Origin: Coffea arabica
Taxonomy: Eukaryota > Streptophyta > Magnoliopsida > Gentianales > Rubiaceae
Assembly (NCBI RefSeq): GCF_036785885.1
Contig: NC_092320.1
Location: forward strand, 22,693,557 to 22,757,556
Direction: 5' to 3'
Length of the DNA stretch: 64,000 nt
Both the position numbers and the translations under genes were made by a program. Positions 12,248 to 23,884 of this stretch are shown piece by piece; position 1 is the first letter of the stretch; each line of letters starts with the position of its first letter. The notes beneath the pieces are model-generated. The model had not been told where the DNA came from, searched no databases, and saw nothing but the letters and a program-made list of their open reading frames with translations.

Positions 12248-13236
12248 GGGATAATTTGAGAAACCTGCTCTAAGGCTTTTGATAAGTTCACTTAGTATGC
12301 TTTAAGTTTCAAAATTTACACTTACTTCCCTTGTTCATTTAAAATAACAATAATAACCTTAATATTTTAATAAAACCCCTTTGTTGCCATGTTTATACAA
12401 GGGACAAATTTTATAGCTTTTTTTTTCACATTCATTTCTCTTATATTTCATTAGAAATATAGACGAGTTATGAATGTTGTGTTTAACCTTTATCTCGATC
12501 AAATGTCAAACTAATAATATTTTTTTGATAACTTTTAATATTATCTAATTTTTTTGTATCAAAATCAAGAATAAATAAAAATAACTAAAAACAAATAGTT
12601 TAAAATCACTAAAATATGGTAGTTCCGTCACTAAACTAGTCCAAAAACTTTTCTTACAAAAATAGCCCATAAATTAAAAAAAAAAAAGATAACACTTTTT
12701 CTCTATCTTAAAAATATCTATATCTCTAATAAAGCAATATGAAAAGTAACCTATTATAACAAAAGATTTATTGTTATAGTTAATTATCAAGTAACAAATA
12801 TTGGCATGAAAACTTGACACTCATGCCTTTTATAATTGTACTAAATTACTTTACAATTGTTTAAAAGAATAAAATAAATTTTTTAGGATAAGGAAATTTT
12901 AGGATATTCATTAAATTTTGACCTATTTTAAGGTTTGGCTATTAAAGTGATTAAAGGAGGTAGGTGTAATGTTCAAAACTTTTGAAGGAACTAAGTGAAA
13001 TAGTTATAAACCTCGGAGGAGGTTTCTTTTTTTTTCAACAATCGGAATTGCTAGAACTAACACAACAAAGTTAGATTAACACTTAGAGGTAATCAAAATT
13101 TTGGTGCAAAGCACAATCTAAGGTGAAACTCACAAACTAACACCATCTAGTCAATTGGTAATTGGAAGTGCGGCTGAGAACCTTAAACCAAAGTAACTAC
13201 CCACAATCTTTCGGAGGAGGTTTCTGAAATTATCCC
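12248..13236. mobile_element. Small non-autonomous MULE, copy A
   Basis: It begins GGGATAATTTGAGAAACC and ends with the inverse, GGTTTCTGAAATTATCCC. The flanking nine bases are near-identical: TTTCAAGAA at 12239-12247 and ATTCAATAA at 13237-13245 (7 of 9). Internal phrases (CTTCCCTTGTTCATTTAAAA and GGAGGTAGGTGTAAT) are shared with copy B at 62149-62899, so the two belong to one family. No coding capacity. It carries a later insertion at 13028-13210. Confidence 0.8.
13028..13210 (-). mobile_element. SINE-like retroposon inside MULE copy A
   Basis: A 183-bp insertion is bounded by a perfect 15-bp direct repeat, TCGGAGGAGGTTTCT, at 13013-13027 and 13211-13225. It starts with a run of T, which on the minus strand is a poly(A) tail. 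A long TSD plus poly(A) is what LINE-driven retroposition leaves. I could not identify clear tRNA-type A and B boxes, so the class is uncertain. Confidence 0.65.
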
Positions 13237-13449
13237 ATTCAATAAATCCATCGCTTGTCACAGAAGCAACGCACCATCTTGGCGTGTGATCACGCCTTCA
13301 TTTAATTGGAAGAGACCACAAACAGCAACACTTGAACCAATGACGCGGCAGCTGTTGGTTTGTTTAGCTCCTGCACGCTCTAAAATAGGCCGGTGAAGCT
13401 AAATAGGCTGGTTGGAAAGAAAGAGACAAAACTGGTCCAACCAACCATA

Positions 13450-13930
13450 CAGCAGCAGGTCACATGAGATTAAGCTTGTGTATTACCTGTCGCACGTGAA
13501 TTGCCAGCATAAGTCCAAATCTTCGATGGAATAATTTTCGCTCCGTTTCACTACAATTTGTTGGGAAAAAAAAAAGAAAGTTTTTGCGTTTTTTTTTAAA
13601 ATATATTCGTTTCTGTTTCTGGGTAGTGACTAGTGATTAAATTGGTTAGGTTTAACCATGATATGATGATGATCTGATGTTCCACCTTTTCAAAAATCTT
13701 TTCTTGGTTGAACGGTAAGCATCTCATCTTATATTTGATTGAGGTTTCTTACAATGTTCATGTCAAGTTTAGTGAAGATGCAATAAAATAGCAGCTAGAA
13801 TAAGCCTCAGCAGCTAATCAGCTATGTCTTACCAAATTATAAATTTGAAATGCAAAATCAAGAGGCATTTTTGGCAAAAAAATCGCACGAACAATTTGTA
13901 TTTGATAGCTGGAATTGGAACAGGAATAAT
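13450..13930. repeat. ~480-bp dispersed direct repeat, copy 1
   Basis: This stretch matches 18276-18750 in the same orientation. The opening part is close to identical (GCAGCAGGTCACATGAGAT, then GAATTGCCAGC, then AAGTCCAAATCTT). The rest is diverged but collinear (GATGATGAT, TTTAGTGAA, ACCAAATT, AGGAACAGG). No reading frame is conserved between copies. It could be a duplicated non-coding gene flank or an unclassified element. Confidence 0.75.
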
Positions 13931-13934
13931 CAGG

Positions 13935-15278
13935 AATAGAATGGAAAAGAATTTTTGACACATCTTTCCAAGCTTTTTGGTTAATTAAAAACCAATATGA
14001 GCATTGATGGACTTTACCGTTGTGAAAGTATAGATGGACTTTGGTATGAATATACAAATTAGTGTTGTGATGAATTAGTGCTTAAGGCACACCTGATGCG
14101 TGTGCAATTCAGATGCTTTTTTACGAATTAATTTTATATAAAATTTTCATTACTAAAGTAAACTATGGTGTTTTAACCTTTTTTCCCGTCAGATGATGGT
14201 TTCGGTAGTTACAATGCTTAGAGAGTTAGAGGCCGTCATTTTGTCTAAATGTGTTTAAATTAATTATGGTTAAAAATAGTTATCGGTAGTTATTTTAGCA
14301 ATTTGTATTTAGGTAATAAAGCAACAAGTGATTTTAATGAGGGTAAAAGTGAAAATATATAAAATGACAAAAAAAAAAAAGTTTACTCCAAACCCTCTAC
14401 TCTTCCTTTATACACAGCATAGATATTATTTTTCTGTGTTTTCTTCTCCTTCTTCAATTTTACTATGACCACAATTCGGATTCTCGTTGGAGCAAGCAAT
14501 TGATGCTTCTGTTTGAATGGCATGTTTTGGAAGAAATCGCAACATTTCTTTTAAAAACATTCTTGAATAGTTTTGAAAACGATATTTAATTAGCTACCCA
14601 ATTGAAGCCAGAACACAATCTGCACAAGCAACAAAGATTATAGAAATGTCCCCGCGAACATTTTTGTTTTTGGGTGTTTTAGAAAGACATTTTTTTTAAG
14701 AAAGAAAACAGTGGATTTGTTCGGATTGAGGTTTTTTTTTTCCAAAAAAATTATTCATTCATCTTAAGCACGACAGAGTTGTCTACCACCTTTTTATTTT
14801 TTAAATCGTATTTTTATCTTATATATATAATATCTCAAAAAGTATTACAGTATTATTTTTAAAAAATCTTCCAAAAATTCTTCAGTCCAAACAGCTCTGG
14901 AATCTATATTAACTTGTTAAAAAATACATTAAAAAACCAATAATTTTACGAGGGCAAATTTCATATATGCCTCCCGTGGAATTTAAGTGAAAAAATAGAA
15001 GAAAATGCACTTCACTAACATGGATTTCACCATGCGTTCTAATTGTGTGACTGGTTACTTGATTCTGATCATGGGAAGCCTGCCTTAGTAACATTCTTCT
15101 TCCAAAAATGCCCTAAATGAACAGTTGCAATATATGAAAACAGGCTCAAAATAAATGAGAAGAAAAATGTTCCAAACATTTTTGTAGATTGTAAACATTT
15201 ATTTGGGGACATATTCGAAACGAAAACGTTACTAAAATCTTATATCACTAGAATCAAGTAACCATTAACCAGACATAC
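13935..15278. other. AT-rich DNA without recognised features
   Basis: Short open frames only, none with a recognisable motif. Homopolymer A and T runs are frequent. No element ends were found. Confidence 0.55.
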
Positions 15279-15280
15279 TA

Positions 15281-15609
15281 CTCCCTCCGTCCCACTTTGA
15301 TAGTCCTGTATTCCTTTTTCATCTGTCCTAAATTGTAATCCACTTTCCAATTGAAAAATGTAGTTGTATTTTAATTTTCCTAAAAGACCCTTATTCAATG
15401 TAAGTAGTTGTTACTATGAACCTACCTCACTTAATGAGAGTTGATTCTTTTTTTACCATCAATTCAAATTCCCATAAAGTTGTACCATATTTAATGTGAG
15501 GGTATTTTAGGAAAATAGCAATCTAAATTTACTTTTCCAATAAAAGTAACTATTTTTTCTTAAACTGTGTGAAAAAAGAAACAGAACTATCAAAGTGGGA
15601 CGGAGGGAG
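15281..15609. mobile_element. Stowaway-type MITE (Tc1/mariner)
   Basis: A 329-bp element. Its terminal inverted repeats begin CTCCCTCCGTCCCACTTTGA and continue for about 29 bases with one mismatch. It is flanked by the dinucleotide TA (15279-15280 and 15610-15611), the expected Tc1/mariner target. CTCCCTCCGTCCC is the classic plant Stowaway terminus. The interior is AT-rich and non-coding. Confidence 0.93.
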
Positions 15610-15611
15610 TA

Positions 15612-16097
15612 TTAGAACACATTTGGTGAAATCTATGTTAGACTTGTTAGTGAAGTGTCTTTTCATCAATTTTCCACTTAAATTCACTGTACAAGGGATG
15701 TATGTGGATATTTTTGAATCACAAGAAGGATATTTAATTACATTTAACTCTCTTGAGGTTTGGCCAATTTACTAATCAAACCCCAAGGTTTGAAAATATT
15801 ACAAAAAAGGACCCCTACTCTGCAAATTCTGTTGCAAGTTGCCTCCTGTTGTTAGTGCATTAACGTTGACTGTTATGTGGAGCCAAAAAAAAAAGGTTGA
15901 CCGTTATATTGTTGTTAACGTCCAGGTGAGTTTCTTTTTTAATTTCCCAAAAAACCCATAAATATCCTGAACCCTTCAAAGCCATTCAGAGGCGTTTTGA
16001 AACTCTCCATCTTCTACCAGATGCCGAGAGGCACAGGCGCCGATCTACCCTATGAGTGATGCGGGCACGTGCCCCCGGCGGCCATAGCAAGATGCTA
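15612..16097. other. Unassigned stretch between two MITEs
   Basis: The first part holds polyT and AT-rich DNA. 15730-15900 resembles the diverged arm of a terminal-inverted-repeat element (phrases like CTCTTGAGGTTTGGCCAA), but no partner arm is clear. Bases 16020-16090 are unusually GC-rich (GTGCCCCCGGCGGCC) and of unknown origin. Confidence 0.4.
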
Positions 16098-16105
16098 GTT
16101 TTGTA

Positions 16106-16257
16106 TAGAAGTGGCAATTTGGATTGAAATCCATTTATCCATCCATATAATCCATAATTAAATGGATAATGGATTTTTGTAGATACCCTACATACAGTCT
16201 ATGCAGGACTTCTATTGTTTGGGCTAGTTTGCAATATATGGCTACTCTGTAATATGT

Positions 16258-16291
<34 letters not shown>

Positions 16292-16571
16292 ATAATTTCA
16301 GATAGTTTTTTAGTGAAATGAAGGTTCATTTTGCTTGAATTTACATCCGTGGTATTTTGTGGCTTGAATTTACAAGAAATGGTAATACAAAAAAAAAGTA
16401 ACAAGAATATTTAGATGGATTATAAATGGATAATTGGTTTTTATTTAATCCATTTAGATCCATCCATTTAGATCCATTTATTAAATGGATCTAAATGGAT
16501 TGGATAAATTTCATCCACCATCCATTAAGTCAAAACCAATTATGAACTATTTATCCATATTGCCACCTCTA
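16106..16571. mobile_element. hAT-type MITE
   Basis: A 466-bp element with terminal inverted repeats TAGAAGTGGCAATTTGGAT and, inverted, TAGAGGTGGCAATATGGAT. The perfect 8-bp TSD GTTTTGTA occurs at 16098-16105 and 16572-16579. An 8-bp TSD and TAGRGGTGGCAA ends are typical of hAT elements. The interior has many repeats of ATGGAT/ATCCAT and a short AT run at about 16259-16290. Confidence 0.93.
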
Positions 16572-17035
16572 GTTTTGTATATGTAAATGTTTAAAGAATT
16601 TTTTTTTAATCCCATTAATACATAAATGTGCCCCCACTAACCCAAGAAATTTGTTCATTTAAGGAACAAAGTTTTAAAAAATTTTGTTTTTATCCGCACT
16701 AGTTTGTTAAAATCAACTTGGGCAGTGTTTGGATTGCAATTTTCTACCAAAATTTTTTTATACTTTTCATAAACACGTTTTTTAATTATTTTTTAACTTT
16801 ACATACATTAAATCATTACCATATATATATATTTATAAAAAACTCCAGAATAACAATAGATAGTAAAAGGAATAAAGAATAAACATAACAAACATAATAA
16901 GTAATTCTATGATTGTGACTACAAGTACTGATACAATAATGTTTTAAAGAGTTGTAACCTGGGAATGTGTTTGTTACGCTAAGAACTTTTGTACTTTTAT
17001 TTATATGGCATTAAAAGGATTCTTGCACTTTTTTA

Positions 17036-17500
17036 GGGAAAATTACATGTAACCCCCTGTGGTTTCATCTGTTACCATATGACCCCCTATCATTTCAAAA
17101 TATCCATTTCACTCCCCTATGATTTTATATAAAGTGAAAATTTGATGAAATATAACTATGTAATGTCATTAGTTGAAATACCAATAGTGCCCTTACTTAA
17201 ATGCTCAATTAATAACGGCTTAACCACCATGTATAAAAGTATAAGGAGATTACGTGAATAAATACAAAAATTACAGGAGAATAAAGTGGATATTTATGCA
17301 AATTATAAGGGGGTTACATGGATAATAAAATTTTATTACATGCACTCTTAAAGCGTGTTTAGTATAAAAATCGTAAGTAATTGTGTGTTCCGTTCATTTT
17401 TCATTTTATATAAAATTACAAGGGGGTTATGTAGCTATTTTAAAACTTTAGGAGGGTTATTTGGTATTCTGTAAAGTCACAAGGGATAATAAGCAATTTA
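17036..17500. mobile_element. Terminal-inverted-repeat element, diverged
   Basis: The left arm (AGGGAAAATTACATGTAACC, then CCCCTATCATTTC) and the inverted right arm (TTGCTTATTATCCCTTGTGA, then AACCCCCTTGTAATTTTA) follow the same pattern of CCCC-rich phrases spaced through AT-rich DNA. Ends and TSD are not clear. It resembles the GGGATAATT MULE families elsewhere in the window but is too diverged to place. Confidence 0.45.
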
Positions 17501-17504
17501 TCAT

Positions 17505-18275
17505 TTTTTTATTATTTAGTAAATGCATATGTTGCTATTTAATTAGTGAATGTTATCATCATTATTAAGTACTTCTTACAAAACTATATATTATTTTTCT
17601 ATCATTTGTGCCCCGCCTGGAAAGTTGTCATAGCTCCGCCACTAGACACCGGTGCTGTGCAAGGTGTGATACACGTTAGTTGAGGAAGCTCTGAAGTTGG
17701 ACAAGAATTGACAGAAGTAATCATAGCAGATAAGGAAACAGATTTTGGGCAAAACAGTTGTTTGATGAACTAACCGACAATATCGAAGATTATGAGAGTG
17801 CTGCCATGGTGGAGTACTTCTTGGTGTTCTGGCGTTTCTTCTTTTCCGAAAGGGGGAAAAAAAATTTACGCAGAAAGTGTTGTTTTTTCCTTCCATTCTT
17901 TTTGATCTTGTTCTAGTATATTTGGCTTTTTCTTTTACATTTTTGCTTCCTTGATTCGATTTTCCTTTTCAGATAAATTTTCAGATTCCTTTCCTTTTCT
18001 ATGCGATTATTTTTCAAATTGTCATAGAACATTATAATTCTTTCCAGAAAAATAAAAAGCCTATGAAAGCGTAAGTAAAGGATCAATAATGAAGACTGAA
18101 GCTCAAAGGGATATTAGATCTTATTTCTTTGCAAATTTGGTTGTCAGTCCCTCTCATCAATCCCAAGTGCATCACGTTATAGTTGGTTGATTATTTTTTT
18201 GCTTTACGTTTTGTTTCTTAATTTTACGAACTTTTTCCTCTATATCTTCTTCATCTCCCATATAATGGTCCTAGC
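17505..18275. other. Unassigned DNA
   Basis: An 84-codon open frame on the minus strand (17642-17896) has no recognisable motif and mixed composition. I do not consider it supported as a gene. Otherwise AT-rich. Confidence 0.4.
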
Positions 18276-18750
18276 ATGTAGCAGCAGGTCACATGAGATC
18301 AAGCTTGTGGGATTACCTGTCGCATGTGAATTGCCAGCCCAAGTCCAAATCTTTGATGGAATAATTCAAACTTCTTTAACTTTAATCATAAAAAGGAGAA
18401 ATTCTTTAATGTTTCTTTTTTTTTAAAAAAAAAATTCTTTCTTTCTGTTATTAGGTAGTGAATAACTTTGGTTAGATTTACCATGCTATGATGATGATTT
18501 GATGTTACATCTTCTCAAAATCTTGTCTTTGGTTGAAGTTTAAGCATCTCAGGCTCTCAGTTTCTGTGTGCATAAATTTTCTTACAAGATTGATGTTAAG
18601 TTTAGTGAAAATTCAGTACAATGTGCAACAACTAGAATTGACCCGCCTATAGCAACATCCGACCAAATTGTAAATTTTATTTTTTTAAACATGAAATTAC
18701 AAACTTGAATTACATGATTAAAAGACATTTTTGTTTGTATCTAGGAACAG
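18276..18750. repeat. ~480-bp dispersed direct repeat, copy 2
   Basis: Partner of the segment at 13450-13930, same strand, 4.8 kb away. The first ~90 bases differ by only a few substitutions and the remainder has several indels. The retained GGTCACATGAGAT block at the start suggests a conserved or recently copied core. Confidence 0.75.
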
Positions 18751-18757
18751 GAACTTG

Positions 18758-18837
18758 GAGGAGGGATGAGTTGGGTGGTTTAAGAGGAGGGAGTATAAGT
18801 GAGAAATTTTGAATTCGAGTTCTCCTACTAAAAAAAT
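18758..18837 (+). mobile_element. Very short SINE-like insertion
   Basis: Eighty bases ending in an A run are bounded by the direct repeat GGAACTTG (18750-18757 and 18838-18845). The insert has a tRNA-like order: GTTGGGTGGTTTAAGAGGAG resembles a degenerate A box, and GAATTCGAGTTCTCC a B box. A truncated or mini SINE is likely, but the short TSD leaves room for chance. Confidence 0.45.
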
Positions 18838-18879
18838 GGAACTTGAACGGAAATTATGCAATATTTTGGAACTTGAACC

Positions 18880-19600
18880 ATTAATTGAATCGGTAAGGTG
18901 TTCGGATCGAAATTTAATCGGTCAAACCGGTTCAACCTTAGTACAATGAATTTTTTTTAAAAATAATTTATATAAATATATATGCATAAAATAAGACATA
19001 CAATGAACTAATTTAAGACTTTATATGATGAAAAATTTAATATTTTCAAAGGACTTGGATTTTCACAAATAAATTTTTTAAATTATAAGTTGAAACAAAT
19101 AAATTTTATCTCAACCTAAATTGTATTTACCAAAAAAAATCTTAAATCCAACCCAAAAATACCACAATATTATGAAATTATACAAAATTCATGTTTATAG
19201 GAATTAGACATTGCGAGTTTAAATTTTAATTCACGTTTTTGAGATTTAGAGATTGCAACTTATAAAAAAAAGAAGTTTGGAGTTTGGAGAAAGTCAAGAA
19301 AATAGAAAATAGAGATACAAACTTGATAAGAAGCAAAAAAATGAGAAGAAAGTGAGTGGATGTGACATTTAATAATTAGTCTTTAAGATTAAGAAAAACC
19401 TATTTTTTAAATTTTTTTTAATTTAATAGAGAAAAACAAAAAAAAAATTCTGGTTCAACGGTTCAATCCGATTCTTACGGTTCGAATGGTTCGATTCGAT
19501 TTTTAAGTCCAATCAACCGAAAGTATGCATCGGATCAGAGCTATGACCAATTTATGATCTGACCGGTCGAACCGAGCGATCCAGTCTGGTTTTTAGAAGG
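18880..19600. repeat. CGGTT-rich inverted-repeat segment
   Basis: Both ends are dense in the motif CGGTTCRAMC and its inverse (left: AATCGGTCAAACCGGTTCAA; right: GACCGGTCGAACCGAGCG), around an AT-rich centre. Such segments are common plant inverted-repeat elements. Precise termini and TSD were not found. A related piece lies at 61085-61260. Confidence 0.45.
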
Positions 19601-19639
19601 CAGCAATAATGAAGGTAGCATGAGAAGTTTGTGTAGAAA

Positions 19640-21000
19640 TGGGCTAATGAAGTGAATACGACAAACCACGACGAATACACTTGAGAATGAGCTATTTGCT
19701 TATCTTGTCCCTAACATAGATAAGATTAACATCGAGCTTAATATAACAATTATTATTTGCACAAAGTTTATGTACTGATAAAAGATGTTTGCTTAAATTG
19801 GGAACCAAAAGAATGTTTTTGAGATAGAGAAGACAAGCAGAAGTTTATAAAGTACTATGACCAATATGGGAGACAGAAAGTAGATTACCGTCACCAACCA
19901 TAACTTGGGAATTACCATAATAAGATGTAGACGAAGAAGGATGAGTAGCATCAATAGATGATGCCGCAAAATGTGGATACGAAGTTGTAATGGATATCTC
20001 CTCCAAATTGAGTACATCAAAAGAGTTTGAAATGGTATTGGCCATGAATGAATGATTAAAATGATCAATACATTCAAGTGTAGTATGATTAAAGTGACTA
20101 CAAATTTGGCAAATTGATGGTAGCAGGAAACCAATTGAGCTAGCTCAGTTGGTGGAGGGACAAGACTTATAGCTCCTTGGGTGTAACTAGGTGGTTCAAT
20201 ACCTCTTGATTGTATTTAGAATTCAAGATTTCCTGGAATACAACCAGCGGGTGCATGATACACTTGTTTTGGTCTAGGGGCAGTTTAGTCCTCTTTGAGT
20301 CCTCCTCTGCTTAGTGTAGAGTAGGAGAGAGAATGAAATTTATCATGTCGGCAAAAAAGATAGCAACAGAAATAGTATAGGATGAAACTAGTGTTAGAGT
20401 AAGTGTGGGAACTTGACCAAGTATACTAGTAGAAATAGGTTGAAAAGATGTAATAAATGGTTGTTGGAAAGAGAATCTTGGATAGAGAAATCACGACCAT
20501 CCCCTTTAGAGTTAGATAGTCCACAACCACGATTGTTAGTATTGAATCCACGAAGCAATTGGAATTTGAATTAGAATGGGTAGAATTTGACATTGATTGA
20601 TTAGTTTTCAATAAGGTTACGGAGTTTGAGGGAATGATCGTTGGAAAACGAATCTTGGATAGGGAAATCACGACCACCCTCTCTAAAGTTTGATCATCCA
20701 CAACCATGATTGTCATTATTGAATCCACGACTGCAATTGGAGTTTGAATTAGAATAGGCAGAATTTGACAATAATTGAGTAGTTTTCAGTAGTTTGAGTG
20801 AACCATGTGAGGAAACAATCTTAATATTTTCGTCTTCAATAAGCAAAAGTGGTTGATGAGCAACAAAATCGAAAAAGGGCAATTCAAAAAGAAAGGTATG
20901 GTAAGATATCGGTAGACCTTGTAATGTTTGGGGTGACAAGATCTTCATTGGAGATGGACTTGCCAATGGTAGAAAGAGATGTAATGATACTAGACCAAGA
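19640..21000 (-). pseudogene. Copia gag/protease remnant (larger part)
   Basis: Reading leftwards on the minus strand there are gag-like phrases (LLLIEDENIKIVSSHG; RGFNNDNHGCG), then a zinc knuckle CQICSHFNHTTLEC of CX2CX4HX4C type near 20071-20112. A protease-region phrase, QVMVGDGNLLSVSHIG, follows, then a stretch reading NLSKHLLSVHKLCANNNCY. These are Ty1/copia gag and protease features. Frames shift repeatedly and stops are present, so it is dead. A SINE (20131-20358) and the chromovirus (21001-44724) are inserted in it. Its upstream part continues at 44728. No LTRs were found. Confidence 0.75.
20131..20358 (+). mobile_element. tRNA-derived SINE
   Basis: A 228-bp element with RNA polymerase III promoter boxes: A box TAGCTCAGTTGG at 20141-20152 and B box GTTCAATACC at 20194-20203. 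This is the spacing of a tRNA-derived head. It ends in an A run (20353-20358). The flanks GGTAGCAGGAAA (20119-20130) and GATAGCAACAGA (20359-20370) form a diverged 12-bp TSD. It interrupts the copia gag just upstream of the zinc knuckle. Confidence 0.85.
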
Positions 21001-21250
21001 GTTATTCTTTGGCAAATGTGAATATAATTCTTTCACGTAGTTAAACAGAATCTTTCTTGTTAGTTAGACTGTTATGCTGAGTCAGCAAATAATTGACAAG
21101 GAAGCTAGAGTTGTGCTGTATAAGGAACGTAGAGTAGCCAGATTGGGGGGTTGTTGATCAATTTTCTGAATAATATCTTTCTTTCTTCTTCTTCAAGCTT
21201 TAGTTTCTCTCATCTCTTTAATTCTGCTGCAACTTGCAGCTCTCTTTACA
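21001..21250 (+). repeat. Left LTR of the chromovirus
   Basis: About 250 bp, ending CTCTTTACA. It matches 44462-44724, sharing TGTGAATATAATTCTTTCA, AGTAGCCAGATTGGGGGGTT and GCAACTTGCAGC. The first bases (GTTATTCTTTGG versus GTTACACTATAGG) are diverged, so the exact 5' edge is uncertain by a base or two. Confidence 0.85.
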
Positions 21251-21251
21251 G

Positions 21252-21263
21252 TGGTATCAGAGC
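21252..21263 (+). promoter_or_regulatory. Primer-binding site (tRNA-Met type)
   Basis: TGGTATCAGAGC begins two bases after the left LTR. This is the standard plant retrotransposon primer-binding site, complementary to the 3' end of initiator tRNA-Met. Confidence 0.93.
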
Positions 21264-21299
21264 TTCTAGTCCTTGGACTAGGAAGCTTGATTCATTACT

Positions 21300-22715
21300 A
21301 TGGTAGAAGGTACGCGTCTTAAAACACTTGAAAAGTAGGTTAAAAAGCAGGAAGCAAGATTACAGACTTTCATGGATTCCACAAGTGAGACTTAAATTCA
21401 TGGAAGAGAAGATGATGTCTAACTCTACAGAATTGAAAGCTCTCATAACTAGTATTACAGAACAAATTGGAGGAAACAACAGGAATTCTCAGTAGGAACG
21501 GGGAATTCTTGCCATCCCCACAAGTTCTTTGCAAGGTAATTCCAGGCAAGGGCAGATGAATCAAGATAAAGGAGAAAGAAATGCTTTTATCCCTAGTATG
21601 CCTAAGCTGGAATTTCCTAAGTTCTTAGGGAAGCAGGTAAGGGATTGGGTCCAGGAATATGAGACTTTCTTCCATCTATACGGGATCATGGATTCGCAGA
21701 AGTTGCTGATTGCAGAAATGCATTTGGAAAGGAGAGCCAATGTCTGGTTCCAAAGCTCAAAAAGAGATAAAAGGGCAATGGAATGGGAGGAGTTCAAGAG
21801 GGATGCGAATTGCAGATTTGGGACCCTTGGGGATGAGGATGGGGTAGAGGAATTCAACAAGTTATAGCAGACTTCCACAGTAATGGTCTATCAAGAGAGG
21901 TTTGAGGAGTTGAGGGCCATAGTACTACTCAAAAATCTTGGTTTGAGTGAAAACTACTTTGTTTCAAGCTACTTCAGTCGGTTACAAAAAGAACTCAAGG
22001 TTTTGGTCAACATGCATAAACCCACAAACAGATCTCCTTTAACTAATGCATCATCCACGAATGAAGGAGATCCCAAAAAATTGGGAAATTCTACTCATTA
22101 ATTTAAGAAAATCACACCAACAGAGTTCCAATACAGAAAAGACAATAACCTGTGTTTTAAGTGTGGGGCCAAGTTTGGGTCGGGCCATATGTGTAAGAAC
22201 AAAGGAATACACATGATTATTGCTATAGATGAGGAAGAAGAAGTAATAGAATATGTGGGAACAAGTCACAAACAAGATATTGAATTGTCCCTACATTCAG
22301 TCATTGGGAATGTACTATCTAGCACCATTAGATTCGCAAGGATGGTCAAGGATTTTGAAATTTCTGTTTTGTTCAATGGAGGAAGCTCTAATTGTTTCCT
22401 TGAGAAGTTGGTTGCATAGAGATGGCATGAGCTTATAAGGCAGCACAAGCCTTTTAAAGTCAGAATTGAGGATGGACAGGAGCTTGATTGCAATCAGTGG
22501 ATACATGGATTCCAATGGAGTATGCAAGGTCACAAGTTTTGTCAGAATGTATACCTCTTGGATCTGGAGCCCTATGATCTAATTGCAGGGGTGGATTGGA
22601 TGAAAGCTTATAGTCCTTTGACAATTGATTTCAGACAATTGTAGGTCTTATTTAAGAGAAATGGTGAACTAGTGAAATTGCAAGGTGATAGAGGTATTGC
22701 AAACACCAAGACGGC
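21300..22715 (+). pseudogene. Chromovirus gag and protease, degenerate
   Basis: Gag begins at an ATG near 21300 but soon meets stops. The best-kept stretch is 21529-21867 (MPKLEFPKFLGKQVRDWVQE, retrotransposon gag domain), continuing in frame after a stop to about 22101. A zinc knuckle CFKCGAKFGSGHMC follows near 22150-22191. An aspartyl protease region follows: the catalytic-site phrase reads LFNGGSSNCFL, with Asn where the catalytic Asp is expected, and LDLEPYDLIAGVDWM is conserved downstream. At least four stops interrupt it. It ends where the solo LTR was inserted. Confidence 0.88.
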
Positions 22716-23884
22716 TGTCGCACCCCATTTTTTTGAAAAAATAAAATTACAAGTTATAAAATGAATTTTTGATTAATTTTGAGTGAAAAATGAGTTTTTG
22801 ATTTTTAGAGAATAAATAAAGAAAAAGGGCCTAAAATGGGACTTAAAAAGTGCAACGATTTTGGCCCAATATAATAGTTAAAAAAGGGTTTTAAGAAAAA
22901 AATAGGAGTCACCACTTAGTATTGAGTTAAGGTATACCAAGTCACCCAAAAATGTATTTTTAATAAAAAATAGGTAAAACCCTTTTTAAACGACTCTAGG
23001 TCTTTGTAAACAAGAGAAAAGAGTTCGGGAGTCACAGTTGAAGAAAGAGAAATTAAAGATTTGATCTAAGGCACCCTTTAAATCTAACCAAGGCTAGTTG
23101 CGTGATTTAGTAAAAAATTTTCTTAATTTAATCTATAAAACTTATCACATTTGGATGTTACTATATGGATGTAAATCTAGACCTAATGGATATCGGGATG
23201 GTCGAAATATCTCTTCAAAATTTAATTGGTGCGAATCATATTAATTGTGATGCCTAAAATGATTCTTAGAAGAGATCACGAATATGCAAAGAGTGAGACT
23301 CGAAGAAAAAGAAAAATTATAATATATAAGTATACGTGACCTAAAAGAGGAATGCAACATAACGGGTACAGGGAACTAAGATTCGTGACTCAATTTTTCT
23401 TCTTATAGAGGAGATACAAGCGTGCTAAAGCTAAGAAGCTATACTCGTCCATTTTTCATATTTGAAAGGTAACTCTCCTAATCCTAGTCAAGCAAATGAA
23501 ATAACTTATGTCTAATTTTCTAAATGGAATGCAAGTCTAAATGTCATGTTTCGCATATAGGGATAAGAGATATACATATAGAGAAAATATCATGCAAAAT
23601 GGTAAGGATCCTAAAAAGTAGAAAATATACATGAAATGTAGTGATTGTTACACAAACATGATCTAGCGCATAGATGGTCCCTAAGGGTCTAGCATTGCAC
23701 TAGCTCATATCTATAAATTCTCACTAGCATTGGACTAACGAGAAATCGAGAAAATAGATCATAACTAATGTTAGACTAATGTGGTGACGTCATGCATTTA
23801 TTATAACTAAATAAAACATATAAAACTTAATTAAAACACGTAAACACATAGAGCACATAACACATAAGCATAATATCTAGATGC

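Noticed and set aside
21251..21265. TGGTATCAGAGC as part of a tRNA gene
   Set aside because: It is the retrotransposon primer-binding site directly after an LTR; no cloverleaf surrounds it.
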